Below, piece after piece: positions 42,900-50,888 of a DNA stretch of 64,000 nucleotides. The translations under genes were made by a program, and so were the position numbers. Below the pieces are notes generated by a model that was not told where the DNA came from, did not search any database, and saw nothing but the letters and a program-made list of their open reading frames with translations. This stretch comes from Rothia amarae (GTDB lineage Bacteria > Actinomycetota > Actinomycetes > Actinomycetales > Micrococcaceae), in assembly GCF_014705945.2 (NCBI RefSeq), contig NZ_CP061538.1, forward strand, positions 496,001 to 560,000. The letters run 5' to 3'. The first letter of the stretch is position 1; each line of letters begins with the position of its first letter.

Positions 42900-43985
42900 A
42901 TGGCTTCTCAGCTTTTTGAACCCATCACATTGCGCGATGTGCAGTTTCGTAATCGCCTCTGGGTTCCGCCCATGTGCCAGTATTCGGCGCTCAATAAAGA
43001 TGGTGTGCCCACTTCTTGGCATGAAGTTCATTATGCTTCAATGGCGCGCGGTGGAGCAGGCGCCATCGTGGTGGAAATGACCAACGTGGAACCGGAAGGG
43101 CGTATTAGCCCGCACTGTCTAGGCTTGTGGAATGACGAGCAGAAAGAGGCATTTGTTCCCATTGTTCAGGGCATCAAAGCCGCTGGTGCCCGAGCTGGAA
43201 TCCAGATTGGTCACGCGGGGCGAAAAGCTTCCACCCACCCCGAATGGGGTACCGACGGTTCGGGATTGCTGGCAGAAGATGAAGGCGGCTGGCCTACAGT
43301 GGGGCCTTCAGCAGTGGCTTTTCCCGGCCTTAAAGATCCAGAGGAACTGGACACCGAAAACATCAAGCGGCTCGTGAAAGCCTACGGCGATGCCGCCGCG
43401 CGTGCGGTCGACGCTGGTTTTGAGTTCCTCGAAATTCACGGCGCACACGGTTATCTTCTCACCGAGTTTCTCTCGCCGCTGTCAAATGAGAGAACCGATG
43501 AATATGGTGGCTCTTTAGAAAATCGCGCTCGCTTTCTGCTCCAAGTAGCCGATGCTATGCGCCAGCGGATGCCTGAGGGCATGCCGCTTCTCGCTCGTCT
43601 TTCGGCAACAGAGTGGGTCGACGGCGGCATTACAGTCGATGAAACCGTGCAGGTAGCACGCTGGCTCAAAGAGCACGGGGTGGACATGATTGATGTTTCT
43701 ACCGGCGGAAATTACCCTGCCAAGATTTCGGTTTTCCCGGGATACCAGGTGCCGGCGGCAACGCGCATCAAGAATGAAGCCGATATTCCTGTTAGCGCTG
43801 TAGGAATGATTAATGAGCCGCGTACAGCAGAATTTTTGGTCAGTAGCGGTCAGGCAGATGTCATCATGAACGGTCGAGAAATCCTGCGTGATCATGCTTA
43901 TCCGCTACACGCGGCAGCAGAGCTCAAAGCAGAAATCGATTACGTGCCCCCGCAGTATCAGAGGGCTTACAGAACCCGCCGATAA
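42900..43985 (+). CDS. NADH:flavin oxidoreductase, Old Yellow Enzyme family (YqjM-like)
   Basis: An FMN-dependent ene-reductase of about 361 residues. FRNRLWVPPMCQYSA carries the Cys of the YqjM-type active site, IGHAGRKAST the second block, and EIHGAHGYLLTEFLSP the His pair that binds substrate. It ends in arginines (TRR), which in YqjM contribute to the neighbouring subunit. Start ATG 42900 with AAAGG at good distance. It probably reduces activated C=C bonds of electrophiles. Confidence 0.92.
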   Translation: MASQLFEPITLRDVQFRNRLWVPPMCQYSALNKDGVPTSWHEVHYASMARGGAGAIVVEMTNVEPEGRISPHCLGLWNDEQKEAFVPIVQGIKAAGARAGIQIGHAGRKASTHPEWGTDGSGLLAEDEGGWPTVGPSAVAFPGLKDPEELDTENIKRLVKAYGDAAARAVDAGFEFLEIHGAHGYLLTEFLSPLSNERTDEYGGSLENRARFLLQVADAMRQRMPEGMPLLARLSATEWVDGGITVDETVQVARWLKEHGVDMIDVSTGGNYPAKISVFPGYQVPAATRIKNEADIPVSAVGMINEPRTAEFLVSSGQADVIMNGREILRDHAYPLHAAAELKAEIDYVPPQYQRAYRTRR

Positions 43986-44107
43986 TTTCGCGCTCTCTAC
44001 CACCACCGGGCGTAGGCCGAACCCTTTGCGGTTTACTGTGCCTGGCGGTGGGGGTGGCTCTTTTAACATCGTGGAATAAGGCGGGAACGAGTCGTGTTGT
44101 ACTTGCT

Positions 44108-45130
44108 ATGACTGAACATCTTCACACCAGCACCCAGATTCAACTCGTCCAGCGCCCTCAGGGCATTCCCACCGAACATGATTTCCATATTCAGCGCGTA
44201 GAACTGTCGCCCTTGAATGAGGGTGAGGTACGCGTACGCAATGAATTCATTTCCTTTGACCCTTATATGCGCGGACGTATGAACGATTCGAAATCCTACA
44301 TCCCACCCTTTCCTCTAGGGGAGACCATGACGGGTTCGGCGGTAGGGCGCGTCATCGAAAGTCGTGCCGAGGGGTTCTCTGAAGGTGATTTGGTTACCCA
44401 CTTTATGGGGTGGCGTGATATCGCTCAGGGGAGTGCCGAAGAATTTACCGCAGTACCCGAGTTGGGGGATAAGCCGGTCTCGGCGTACTTGGGTGTTTTG
44501 GGGCTTACCGGCATGACTGCTTTTGCCGGGCTTACTAAAGTGGCTCAGATGAAAGATGGTGATACCGTCTTCGTCTCTGGTGCCGCAGGAGCTGTGGGTT
44601 CCATTGTGGGGCAGATTGCCCGCCATCGCGGTGCCCGCGCCGTCATCGGGTCGGCAGGCTCAGCAGAGAAAACAGCGCTTTTGACTGAACGCTACGGGTT
44701 TACCCACGCCATCAATTACAAAGAAGCGCCCATCCTCGAGCAGCTTGCGGAGGTAGCTCCCGAAGGCATCGACGTCTACTTCGATAACGTCGGAGGTGAC
44801 CATCTCGAAGCAGCCCTAGCGCACCTGAACCGTTATGGACGCGCCGCCCTGTGTGGAGCAATCTCGGTGTACAACGCAGAGGACCCCCTATCACTACAGG
44901 GTCCGCGCTTCATGACCAACATCGTTACCCGATCCCTCACCCTGCAGGGCTTCGTTTTGCAGGACTACCTCCAGTACGCCGATGAATTCCGCGCCGAGAT
45001 CGCCCCGCTGGTTATGGACGGAACTATCAAGGACGACGAAACGGTAGTCGAAGGTCTCGACCAGGCCATTGAGGCCTTCCTTGGACTTTTCGAAGGAAAG
45101 AACACCGGCAAGATGGTCGTCCGCATTTAG
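44108..45130 (+). CDS. NADP-dependent medium-chain oxidoreductase (CurA/leukotriene B4 dehydrogenase type)
   Basis: A zinc-free medium-chain dehydrogenase of 340 residues. [20 protein letters not shown] and the Rossmann motif [16 protein letters not shown] are characteristic, and [16 protein letters not shown] closes the domain. Relatives reduce the alkene bond of curcumin and other enones, the same chemistry as the OYE gene just upstream, so the pair may detoxify unsaturated carbonyls. Start ATG 44108; the frame upstream of it is unlikely to be coding. Confidence 0.9.
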   Translation: MTEHLHTSTQIQLVQRPQGIPTEHDFHIQRVELSPLNEGEVRVRNEFISFDPYMRGRMNDSKSYIPPFPLGETMTGSAVGRVIESRAEGFSEGDLVTHFMGWRDIAQGSAEEFTAVPELGDKPVSAYLGVLGLTGMTAFAGLTKVAQMKDGDTVFVSGAAGAVGSIVGQIARHRGARAVIGSAGSAEKTALLTERYGFTHAINYKEAPILEQLAEVAPEGIDVYFDNVGGDHLEAALAHLNRYGRAALCGAISVYNAEDPLSLQGPRFMTNIVTRSLTLQGFVLQDYLQYADEFRAEIAPLVMDGTIKDDETVVEGLDQAIEAFLGLFEGKNTGKMVVRI

Positions 45131-45143
45131 AGCAAAGACTAGA

Positions 45144-46052
45144 ATGGTAACCGTGGCTCAAGAACGAATTATCCTGTATTACTGCTTTGCTCCTATCACC
45201 GACCCCACCGCCGTCATGCTCTGGCAGCGTGCTTTGTGCGAAAAATTGGGTCTGACAGGGCGAATTCTTATTTCCAAACATGGAATCAACGGCACTCTCG
45301 GTGGCGACGTCAACGCCCTCAAACAGTACGGCAAAACTACCCGCCAGTACCCCGGCTTTGGCAAATTGGAACTCAAGTGGTCCGACGGCGGTTCGGCTGA
45401 CTTCCCCAAACTGTCGGTGCGTGCCCGCGATGAAATCGTGGCGTTTGGTGCCCCGGATGAGTTGAAGGTGGATGAAAACGGCGTGGTCGGCGGTGGCATC
45501 CATTTGAAGCCCGAAGAGGTGAACAAGCTGGTTGAAGAGCGCGATGACGTGGTCTTCTTTGATGGTCGCAACGCCTACGAGGCAAAAATCGGTAAATTCA
45601 AGAACGCAATTGTTCCCGACGTCAACACCACCCACGATTTCATCAAGGAAATCGAATCAGGTAAGTATGACGATTTGAAGGACAAACCCGTTATTACGTA
45701 CTGCACCGGTGGTATCCGCTGTGAAATTCTTTCGGCGCTGATGAAGAACCGCGGGTTCAAAGAGGTTTATCAGATTGACGGCGGCATCGTTCGCTACGGC
45801 GAGAAGTATGGGGATTCGGGGCTCTGGGAAGGTTCTCTCTATATTTTCGATAAGCGCATGACGATGAATTTCTCTCCCGATACTCTCACTATTGGCGAGT
45901 GTGAGCACTGTGGTGCCCCGGCGAATAAGTTTGAAAACCTTGATGATATGGGCGGGCGCGCGCTAGTTTTGCTGTGCGATAGCTGCATTGAGAAATCTCA
46001 GGCTAAGCGTGAGGCAATGCAGAGCGACCCAGAACCTGTTCAGACTCAGTAA
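45144..46052 (+). CDS. trhO: tRNA uridine(34) hydroxylase (rhodanese family)
   Basis: TrhO (YceA) forms 5-hydroxyuridine at tRNA position 34 using oxygen. The 302-residue protein has the N-terminal acylphosphatase-like domain with [11 protein letters not shown] and a rhodanese domain with [10 protein letters not shown] (about residues 187-196) and [13 protein letters not shown] zinc-type ECEHCGAP...LCDSC pair follows, as in longer members. ATG 45144 begins [16 protein letters not shown] 45153 is also possible. Confidence 0.92.
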   Translation: MVTVAQERIILYYCFAPITDPTAVMLWQRALCEKLGLTGRILISKHGINGTLGGDVNALKQYGKTTRQYPGFGKLELKWSDGGSADFPKLSVRARDEIVAFGAPDELKVDENGVVGGGIHLKPEEVNKLVEERDDVVFFDGRNAYEAKIGKFKNAIVPDVNTTHDFIKEIESGKYDDLKDKPVITYCTGGIRCEILSALMKNRGFKEVYQIDGGIVRYGEKYGDSGLWEGSLYIFDKRMTMNFSPDTLTIGECEHCGAPANKFENLDDMGGRALVLLCDSCIEKSQAKREAMQSDPEPVQTQ

Positions 46053-46067
46053 ACGCAGTAGGAGTTT

Positions 46068-46550
46068 ATGGAAACCGCGCTCATTGAATACGGTACGTTT
46101 CTGGTAGCGGGTAAGACGATCCAAGCTACCCCGCAGAGCGATTTTGCGCAGGTGTGGCAGGATTTATTCACCCAGTTAAGCCCGGAACAGGTTCAGGCTT
46201 GTGAGAAGTTGCAGGCGGTGGGCGTGATGATGCCCGACGCCGACGACACCGGTTTCACCTATACCGCTGGTTTTATGGTGAAGGGTATCGCTGAAGTTTC
46301 TGCGTTAGGACTTACCGGTGTGGTGGTGCCTGCAGCAATGTATGCCACAGTGCTCGTGCAGGGAGCCGTACCCGATTGCATTAAGCCCGGTTTCGAGTAT
46401 CTTCACTCGGAGTTTATTCCTGCCAAGGGGGCTGAGCCCACGGGTGTCAATCTTGAGGTGTATGGGCCGGGTAATCGTGAGTCTGAGGATTATCGGATGT
46501 ATCTGTGGAGTGCAGTGTCCGGACTTGAGGTTCAACCACATCGCGCCTAA
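46068..46550 (+). CDS. GyrI-like/effector-binding domain protein
   Basis: A 160-residue stand-alone domain that looks like the GyrI-like small-molecule-binding fold. Supporting parts are YTAGFMVKG in the middle and the C-terminal NLEVYGPGNRESEDYRMYLW, similar to the strand and acidic residue of AraC-type effector-binding domains. No DNA-binding domain is attached. Such proteins bind or hydrolyse small toxic molecules. It starts 15 bases after trhO and a strong hairpin follows. Confidence 0.7.
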   Translation: METALIEYGTFLVAGKTIQATPQSDFAQVWQDLFTQLSPEQVQACEKLQAVGVMMPDADDTGFTYTAGFMVKGIAEVSALGLTGVVVPAAMYATVLVQGAVPDCIKPGFEYLHSEFIPAKGAEPTGVNLEVYGPGNRESEDYRMYLWSAVSGLEVQPHRA

Positions 46551-46565
46551 TGCTTTGTTAAACAG

Positions 46566-46599
46566 CTGTGACCGTGTATCCCTAAACACACGGTCACAG
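46566..46599. terminator. bidirectional terminator
   Basis: CTGTGACCGTGT (46566-46577) pairs perfectly with ACACGGTCACAG (46588-46599) around a 10-base loop, with CATTT following. It lies between the GyrI-like gene and the convergent small gene at 46648. Confidence 0.75.
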
Positions 46600-46647
46600 T
46601 CATTTAAAGGTGCCTAAAAGTGACTTCAGAAGGTAGATGCGGAGCAA

Positions 46648-46800
46648 CTAAGCGTTCTTTGCGGATTGGAGGTCCGCTTGGAGCTTGTTAAGGATTTCTT
46701 CGACTATCTCGGGGGAGACAGGAGAAGTACCATTTGCAAGCCGCGCCTGCCAGTCAGCAATTGACTTTTCAATGTTTTCAATATTCTGAGCATCTGCCAT
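46648..46800 (-). CDS. small hypothetical protein, 50 residues
   Basis: An open frame of 50 codons on the minus strand, starting MADAQNIENIEKSIADWQAR and ending QADLQSAKNA. The product is acidic and strongly helical in appearance, with hydrophobic residues at i, i+3 and i+4 spacing around one Trp, so it could form a short two-helix bundle separated by a GTSPVSP turn. A terminator lies just after its stop and an AT-rich stretch upstream, as expected for a real gene. The ribosome-binding site is weak. Not recognised as any family. Confidence 0.6.
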   Translation of the reverse strand: MADAQNIENIEKSIADWQARLANGTSPVSPEIVEEILNKLQADLQSAKNA

Positions 46801-47109
46801 AAGGTCAGTCTACTGGATAATTTGCTGTTATTACTAGTCGGTAATGAAAATTACGGCGGAAGGAATAAATTTTTTTTACCGCATGCAGTCATACCTCTAT
46901 CTTTTAGATTGAGCACCCCTGGTCCGGAAAAATATGCTTCTGACAAGCCATAACGCAACTTGGTAAGAATTTGAAATATTGAGCAGAGGGAGTATTGATG
47001 CATATAAATATTGCTGCGCTCTATTTTTATTATATTTTCGGGTTTTACCCAGACTAGGAGAAAATGATGGAGAAACCTGATAGACGGGGGCGGAACGCTC
47101 TGTTAGTTT
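46801..47109. other. AT-rich intergenic region between two divergent genes
   Basis: About 300 bases, clearly richer in A and T than its neighbours, between the 50-residue gene and the acetyltransferase gene. It should hold both promoters. No RNA gene or repeat is evident. Near its right end AGGAG (47056-47060) precedes a short frame that overlaps the acetyltransferase start. Confidence 0.5.
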
Positions 47110-47168
47110 GTGCTCATGGATTACTTCATTCGCGATGCTCAGGTCCAAGACGCGCGGGCATTAGCTGA
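47067..47168 (+). CDS. possible leader ORF overlapping the GNAT gene start
   Basis: A 33-residue frame with ATG 47067 six bases after AGGAG, the best ribosome-binding site in this region. It overlaps the first 50 bases of the acetyltransferase gene in another frame. The product is Arg-rich with no recognisable family. It may be a translated leader that couples to the GNAT gene, which has no good ribosome-binding site of its own. Confidence 0.3.
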   Translation: MEKPDRRGRNALLVCAHGLLHSRCSGPRRAGIS

Positions 47169-47655
47169 GATTTATACGTTGGGGTGGCAGTTTGCTTATG
47201 AGGGGCTGATGCCCCAGAACTACCTGGATTCCTTAGAGATAGAGGCTCGGGTACCATTTTGGGAAGAAACACTTTTAATCGCTCCTGCTCAAAGAAAATC
47301 GACACGTCGAGTTGCACTAGATAGCGAAGGAGCTGTTCTGGGAGTAGTCAGTTTTGGAGCTGATCGTGAAGGCAACGTTGAAAGAGGGGAGATCTATACG
47401 CTCTATGCGCGCCCATCGAAGATTGGACAAGGCATAGGGTTTGCCCTCCTCGCACATGCGTTAGGAGCACTGACGGAGCAGGGGGTTGAATCAGTCATTT
47501 TATGGGTTCTTGAGGGAAATGAACGGGCGATGAGTTTTTATGAAAGCCAGGGATTTAGACTGACGGGACGAGTCCGCGAGGAGCCGTTGGGCGACGTCGT
47601 CCTTAAAGATTTGCAGATGCTGAGGCATCTTGGGTCTGTAGCGGTGGAAGATTAA
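47116..47655 (+). CDS. GNAT family N-acetyltransferase
   Basis: A 179-residue GNAT. FIRDAQVQDARALAEIYTLGW forms the N-terminal strand-helix, and the acetyl-CoA site is around YARPSKIGQGIGFALL (about 100-115). The late block ERAMSFYESQGFRLTGR is typical. The substrate is unknown. GTG 47110 and ATG 47116 are both in frame; neither is preceded by a good ribosome-binding site, whereas a small upstream ORF has one. Confidence 0.88.
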   Translation: MDYFIRDAQVQDARALAEIYTLGWQFAYEGLMPQNYLDSLEIEARVPFWEETLLIAPAQRKSTRRVALDSEGAVLGVVSFGADREGNVERGEIYTLYARPSKIGQGIGFALLAHALGALTEQGVESVILWVLEGNERAMSFYESQGFRLTGRVREEPLGDVVLKDLQMLRHLGSVAVED

Positions 47656-47684
47656 ATCTCCCCTGAACTATAAGCGCAGGAAAG

Positions 47685-48131
47685 CTAAATGTCTTTCACT
47701 TTCTCCCACGGTTCAATACCGCCGGGAACGATGAAGAAAAGCGGGTGAAGCGCTGGTTTCTCTAGTCCGTGAAGATGCTCAGCAAACCACTTTTCATCCC
47801 GCTTTTCGACTTTCTGCATCAAAAAAGCAAGCTCGTACTCTGCTTGCCCCACGGTTACGGGAATGAGAGGCTTTTCAAGCTGCGCAATGCCCGCAATCTT
47901 TGAACGGTCAAAATGGTAGTCACGTGAGTCTGCTTCGTCGCACAGACCGTGAAGGTAGCTGGCGATAGCCTCTAAAGGGTTCGACGTCGTGCGAAAGCGG
48001 TGAAGCTGGGGATGGTTGGTGTAGCCTCGCGTGAGCCCCTGGAGCACTTTTTGGGCAAGGAGGGTTTCGCGCCAGCACGCAACCAGCCCCTTCGAATCCA
48101 AGAGCGACGGGTGGATTGACCAGATACGCAT
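47685..48131 (-). CDS. pyrimidine dimer DNA glycosylase/endonuclease V-like protein
   Basis: A 148-residue member of the Pyr_excise family (PF03013 by recollection), related to phage T4 endonuclease V. MRIWSIHPSLLDSKGLVACW, the RGYTNHPQLHRF block, HFDRSKI and EYELAFLMQKV match cellular members that occur widely in bacteria. A role in repair of UV photoproducts is inferred from the family; the catalytic Thr2 of the phage enzyme is not present. Its start overlaps the stop of the truncated acetyltransferase gene by one base. Confidence 0.8.
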   Translation of the reverse strand: MRIWSIHPSLLDSKGLVACWRETLLAQKVLQGLTRGYTNHPQLHRFRTTSNPLEAIASYLHGLCDEADSRDYHFDRSKIAGIAQLEKPLIPVTVGQAEYELAFLMQKVEKRDEKWFAEHLHGLEKPALHPLFFIVPGGIEPWEKVKDI

Positions 48132-48409
48132 TATGACATCTCCTGAGGGTGAGTGGAATAAAGAGTGTGCGTCAGAAGCACAAGTTTAAAATCGCTCAGA
48201 TAAGCAAAACCCGCCACCGCATCATGCTCATCTACTGCCACCATGACCGGATAGCCCTGTGCCTGTAAACCCTCCCACCAGCGTGTCTGATCTTCTACCG
48301 TGAGCGGTTCGAGATCGTAGCTGGCAGTAGTTCCTACGCCACTCTCGTTGTAGATGGCGTTAATAGCAGGTATGTCTTTTTCGTTGGCGTGGCGAAGTGA
48401 AAGGCTCAT
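48131..48409 (-). pseudogene. truncated phosphinothricin acetyltransferase-like GNAT
   Basis: Ninety-two residues beginning MSLSLRHANEKDIPAINAIY. This matches the first half of PAT-type GNAT proteins up to GFAYLSDFK, at the strand where the acetyl-CoA site should begin. After that, the last 18 residues (VLLTHTLYSTHPQEMS region) do not match and the frame ends at the start of the glycosylase gene. About 85-90 residues including the acetyl-CoA loop are absent, so it cannot be a working acetyltransferase. An internal deletion is the likely cause. Confidence 0.7.
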
Positions 48410-48487
48410 AAATGCAAGGCTAGCAGGGGAGTGTTTCAGCGGTGTTACTCTTCCAAAACGAATGGGCGACTGTGCCACAATAAGACT

Positions 48488-50137
48488 GTGACTATCTCTG
48501 ATTTTTCTCATGTTCCAGGCGCACCCCAAAGTACTGATTTGCCCGCTCTTCAGCAATTCGCTGAAGGTTTACGGGCCGCTAATTATTCTCAAGAAGCGAT
48601 TGCTACCCTCTTAGGCGATGGCGCCTATGCGGCTTTACAGCGCGATCAGATAGTGCCCGCACAACTACAGATAGAGAAACTCACCGCTTCCACAGATTTA
48701 TCTGAGCAAGAGGACGCGCTTGCCTTGATTGTTTCTTTCTTTCTGCTGGGAAACCCACTGACAGCATCCGAGCTTGACCAGGCACTGAACAGCAACTCAG
48801 GAAACGCTGTAGCGCTACTGCGCTCCTTAGGTGTTGCCGAGCCAAATATTGCAGAGACAGCCGAACCAACTTTCCGCGCTTCGGTAGATATACGCCCTCA
48901 TTCAGCAGACGACGGCGTCGACATCTGGGTGGCTTCAGACCTTCCAGCTCACATCCGCCGTGGTATCTTGCGCAAGGACCACGTTCTGGGAATCGGACAT
49001 GCGTCGAGAAATCTTGCTCAATTCATCGAACGTCAGGCTACGAGGCGAGCACTTGATTTGGGAACCGGCTGTGGAATTCAGACCTTTCACTTGCTGAGCC
49101 ACTGCGAACACGTCACTGCCACAGATATATCCGAGCGGGCTTTGGGGTTTACCGCTTTTAACCTTTTACTCAACGCTTCGGCATTGGGGATCGACCCCCA
49201 GCAGCAGGACGAGCGAGTCACCCTCAAGCTGGGATCCTTACTAGAGCCCGTGCAGGGAGAAAAATTCGATCTAGTAGTGTCCAACCCTCCCTTCGTTATT
49301 ACCCCGCGTTGTGAAGGAGAAGACGCCACATCCCAATTTACCTATCGCGATGGCGGCATGGCAGGAGACCAAATTGTTTCTACTTTAGTTCGCCAGCTCG
49401 GAACTGTACTTAACGACGGCGGAACCGCGCAGATGCTGGGTAACTGGGAAATCCCCGGCGATTCTGAGGGACAAAAAGAGTGGGATGAACGCCCCCGCCA
49501 GTGGGTCGGCGACTCCATGGAAGCATGGTTTATTCAGCGTGAAGAGCTCACCCCTGAGCAGTATGCCGAAACCTGGTTGCGAGATTCGAGTGAAACCGCA
49601 GATAGGGCTGCCTTTGAGGCGTCTTACCGTCGGTACCTGCTTGATTTTTCTGCACGCTCGGTCAGTGCGATCGGATTTGGCATGATTTGGCTACGCCGCC
49701 CCGCAAAGGACACTACCGAGCCCTTATTGCGCCGGTTCGAGGAAATCACTTACCCCATCCAGCAGCCCTTGGGGCCGTTTATGACCGAAGCAATCGACCT
49801 ATTCGATTCTTCAGCTCACCTCAGCGATGAGGAACTTCTTTCCCTTCATCTCATGGTGGCGCCCGACGTCACCGAAGAACGACATACCGAACCAGGCGCT
49901 GAACATCCCGGTGTAATTTTGCTGCGCGAAGGAGCAGGTCTGCGTCGAACTATCTTGGAGTCAACGGCGACTGCCGGCTTCGTTTCCGCCTGCGACGGCG
50001 AACTTTCGGTGGGGCAAATCGTCGGCGCTTTAGAAGCACTCCTAGGGTGGGACGGCGATTCCGAGCGGCAGGAACTCTTAGGTCACATTCGTGAGTTGAT
50101 CCTCAAAGGTTTCCTGAGAATAGATGCGGGGAACTAG
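48488..50137 (+). CDS. SAM-dependent methyltransferase (PrmC/RsmC-like, with extra domains)
   Basis: About 549 residues. The central methyltransferase domain has motif I LDLGTGCGIQTF (about 190) and motif IV VVSNPPFVITPR (about 264); NPPF is typical of enzymes that methylate nitrogen in glutamine, adenine or guanine. The N-terminal 140 residues and C-terminal 200 residues are extensions seen in a group of actinobacterial methyltransferases of unknown target. GTG 48488 (MTISDFSH) is the likely start; earlier codons overlap the divergent region. The next gene starts only 10 bases after the stop. Confidence 0.85.
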   Translation: MTISDFSHVPGAPQSTDLPALQQFAEGLRAANYSQEAIATLLGDGAYAALQRDQIVPAQLQIEKLTASTDLSEQEDALALIVSFFLLGNPLTASELDQALNSNSGNAVALLRSLGVAEPNIAETAEPTFRASVDIRPHSADDGVDIWVASDLPAHIRRGILRKDHVLGIGHASRNLAQFIERQATRRALDLGTGCGIQTFHLLSHCEHVTATDISERALGFTAFNLLLNASALGIDPQQQDERVTLKLGSLLEPVQGEKFDLVVSNPPFVITPRCEGEDATSQFTYRDGGMAGDQIVSTLVRQLGTVLNDGGTAQMLGNWEIPGDSEGQKEWDERPRQWVGDSMEAWFIQREELTPEQYAETWLRDSSETADRAAFEASYRRYLLDFSARSVSAIGFGMIWLRRPAKDTTEPLLRRFEEITYPIQQPLGPFMTEAIDLFDSSAHLSDEELLSLHLMVAPDVTEERHTEPGAEHPGVILLREGAGLRRTILESTATAGFVSACDGELSVGQIVGALEALLGWDGDSERQELLGHIRELILKGFLRIDAGN

Positions 50138-50147
50138 ACTAACTTCC

Positions 50148-50561
50148 ATGGTAGACCCAACACCGAACGACCATCCGCTCACCGATCTCAACGAAGAGAC
50201 CTGCTGGGCGCTTCTCAACGCGCACAGCATCGGTAGACTCGCTCTGCGGTCGGGAAACAAGATAGATATTCTGACCGTGAAATACGCCGTGTATCAAGGA
50301 CGTATCTATTTTCAGTCCAAAGCGGGTGAAAATTTTAGCTCTATTGTGGTGAGCCGCCAGGTTGCTTTTGAGATTGATGAGGCACGTAGCGATACCGTGA
50401 AATCGGTGATTGTACACGGAACTGCCGAATGGCATTTTCATGAGATGCCGATTAATCCTGCTGTGCTGGATGACGTGCGGATAGACAGCGGGGAGAACAT
50501 GAATTGGGTGGTAGTGACACCGGAATCTATATCGGGGCGAGAGCTCAGAATCCTCGGTTAG
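50148..50561 (+). CDS. pyridoxamine 5'-phosphate oxidase-like protein
   Basis: A 137-residue PPOX split-barrel protein with LNEETCWALLNAHSIGRLAL at the start and SGRELRILG at the end, the same layout as the paralogue at 42418. Probably binds a flavin or deazaflavin. It starts 10 bases after the methyltransferase stop, so the two are likely co-transcribed. Start ATG 50148 is preferred over the longer frame from 50124. Confidence 0.82.
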   Translation: MVDPTPNDHPLTDLNEETCWALLNAHSIGRLALRSGNKIDILTVKYAVYQGRIYFQSKAGENFSSIVVSRQVAFEIDEARSDTVKSVIVHGTAEWHFHEMPINPAVLDDVRIDSGENMNWVVVTPESISGRELRILG

Positions 50562-50600
50562 TGTTACGGTTTTGTTGAGATCTATTCAATATATGAGGAG

Positions 50601-50709
50601 CCAGGCAAGCACAGCACTAAGGTGAACTGGCTGGGTCTGGCATGAATCACCTAGTGAGCGCCAGCGAACTCGGTGAGAAGGTTAGTTCACCGGTGCTGTG
50701 CTTGCCTGG
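50601..50709 (+). repeat. structured repeat element, copy 1
   Basis: A 109-base element with a perfect 17-bp outer stem (50601-50617 with 50693-50709), a second 8-bp stem (50621-50628 with 50684-50691) and an inner CTGGC/GCCAG hairpin (50637-50641 with 50660-50664). TCACC (50647-50651) could also pair with GGTGA (50672-50676) as a pseudoknot. The core is about 90% identical to copy 2 on the other strand at 55502-55611. The remainder of the PPOX-topA gap (50562-50888) holds only a further 7-bp hairpin at 50712-50739. Confidence 0.8.
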
Positions 50710-50888
50710 GGACTGAGGACACTTTTGAATAGCCTCAGTTACATCAACGGGTGAGGTTCAACTTGCGGTGCAGAGTTCTTTGAATGTTGTGACCGCCCTG
50801 GAGCTATCTACCCACCCACTCAACTTTTGCCAGTCAATGTGCGCTATTGTTGAGCAATATATACCAGAGACCATTTTCAAGGAGCGCT

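Noticed and set aside
50601-50709. Structured element as a riboswitch or attenuator for topA
   Set aside because: The second copy sits antisense behind proC with no gene to control in that direction, and about 180 bases separate copy 1 from topA. A dispersed element is more likely.
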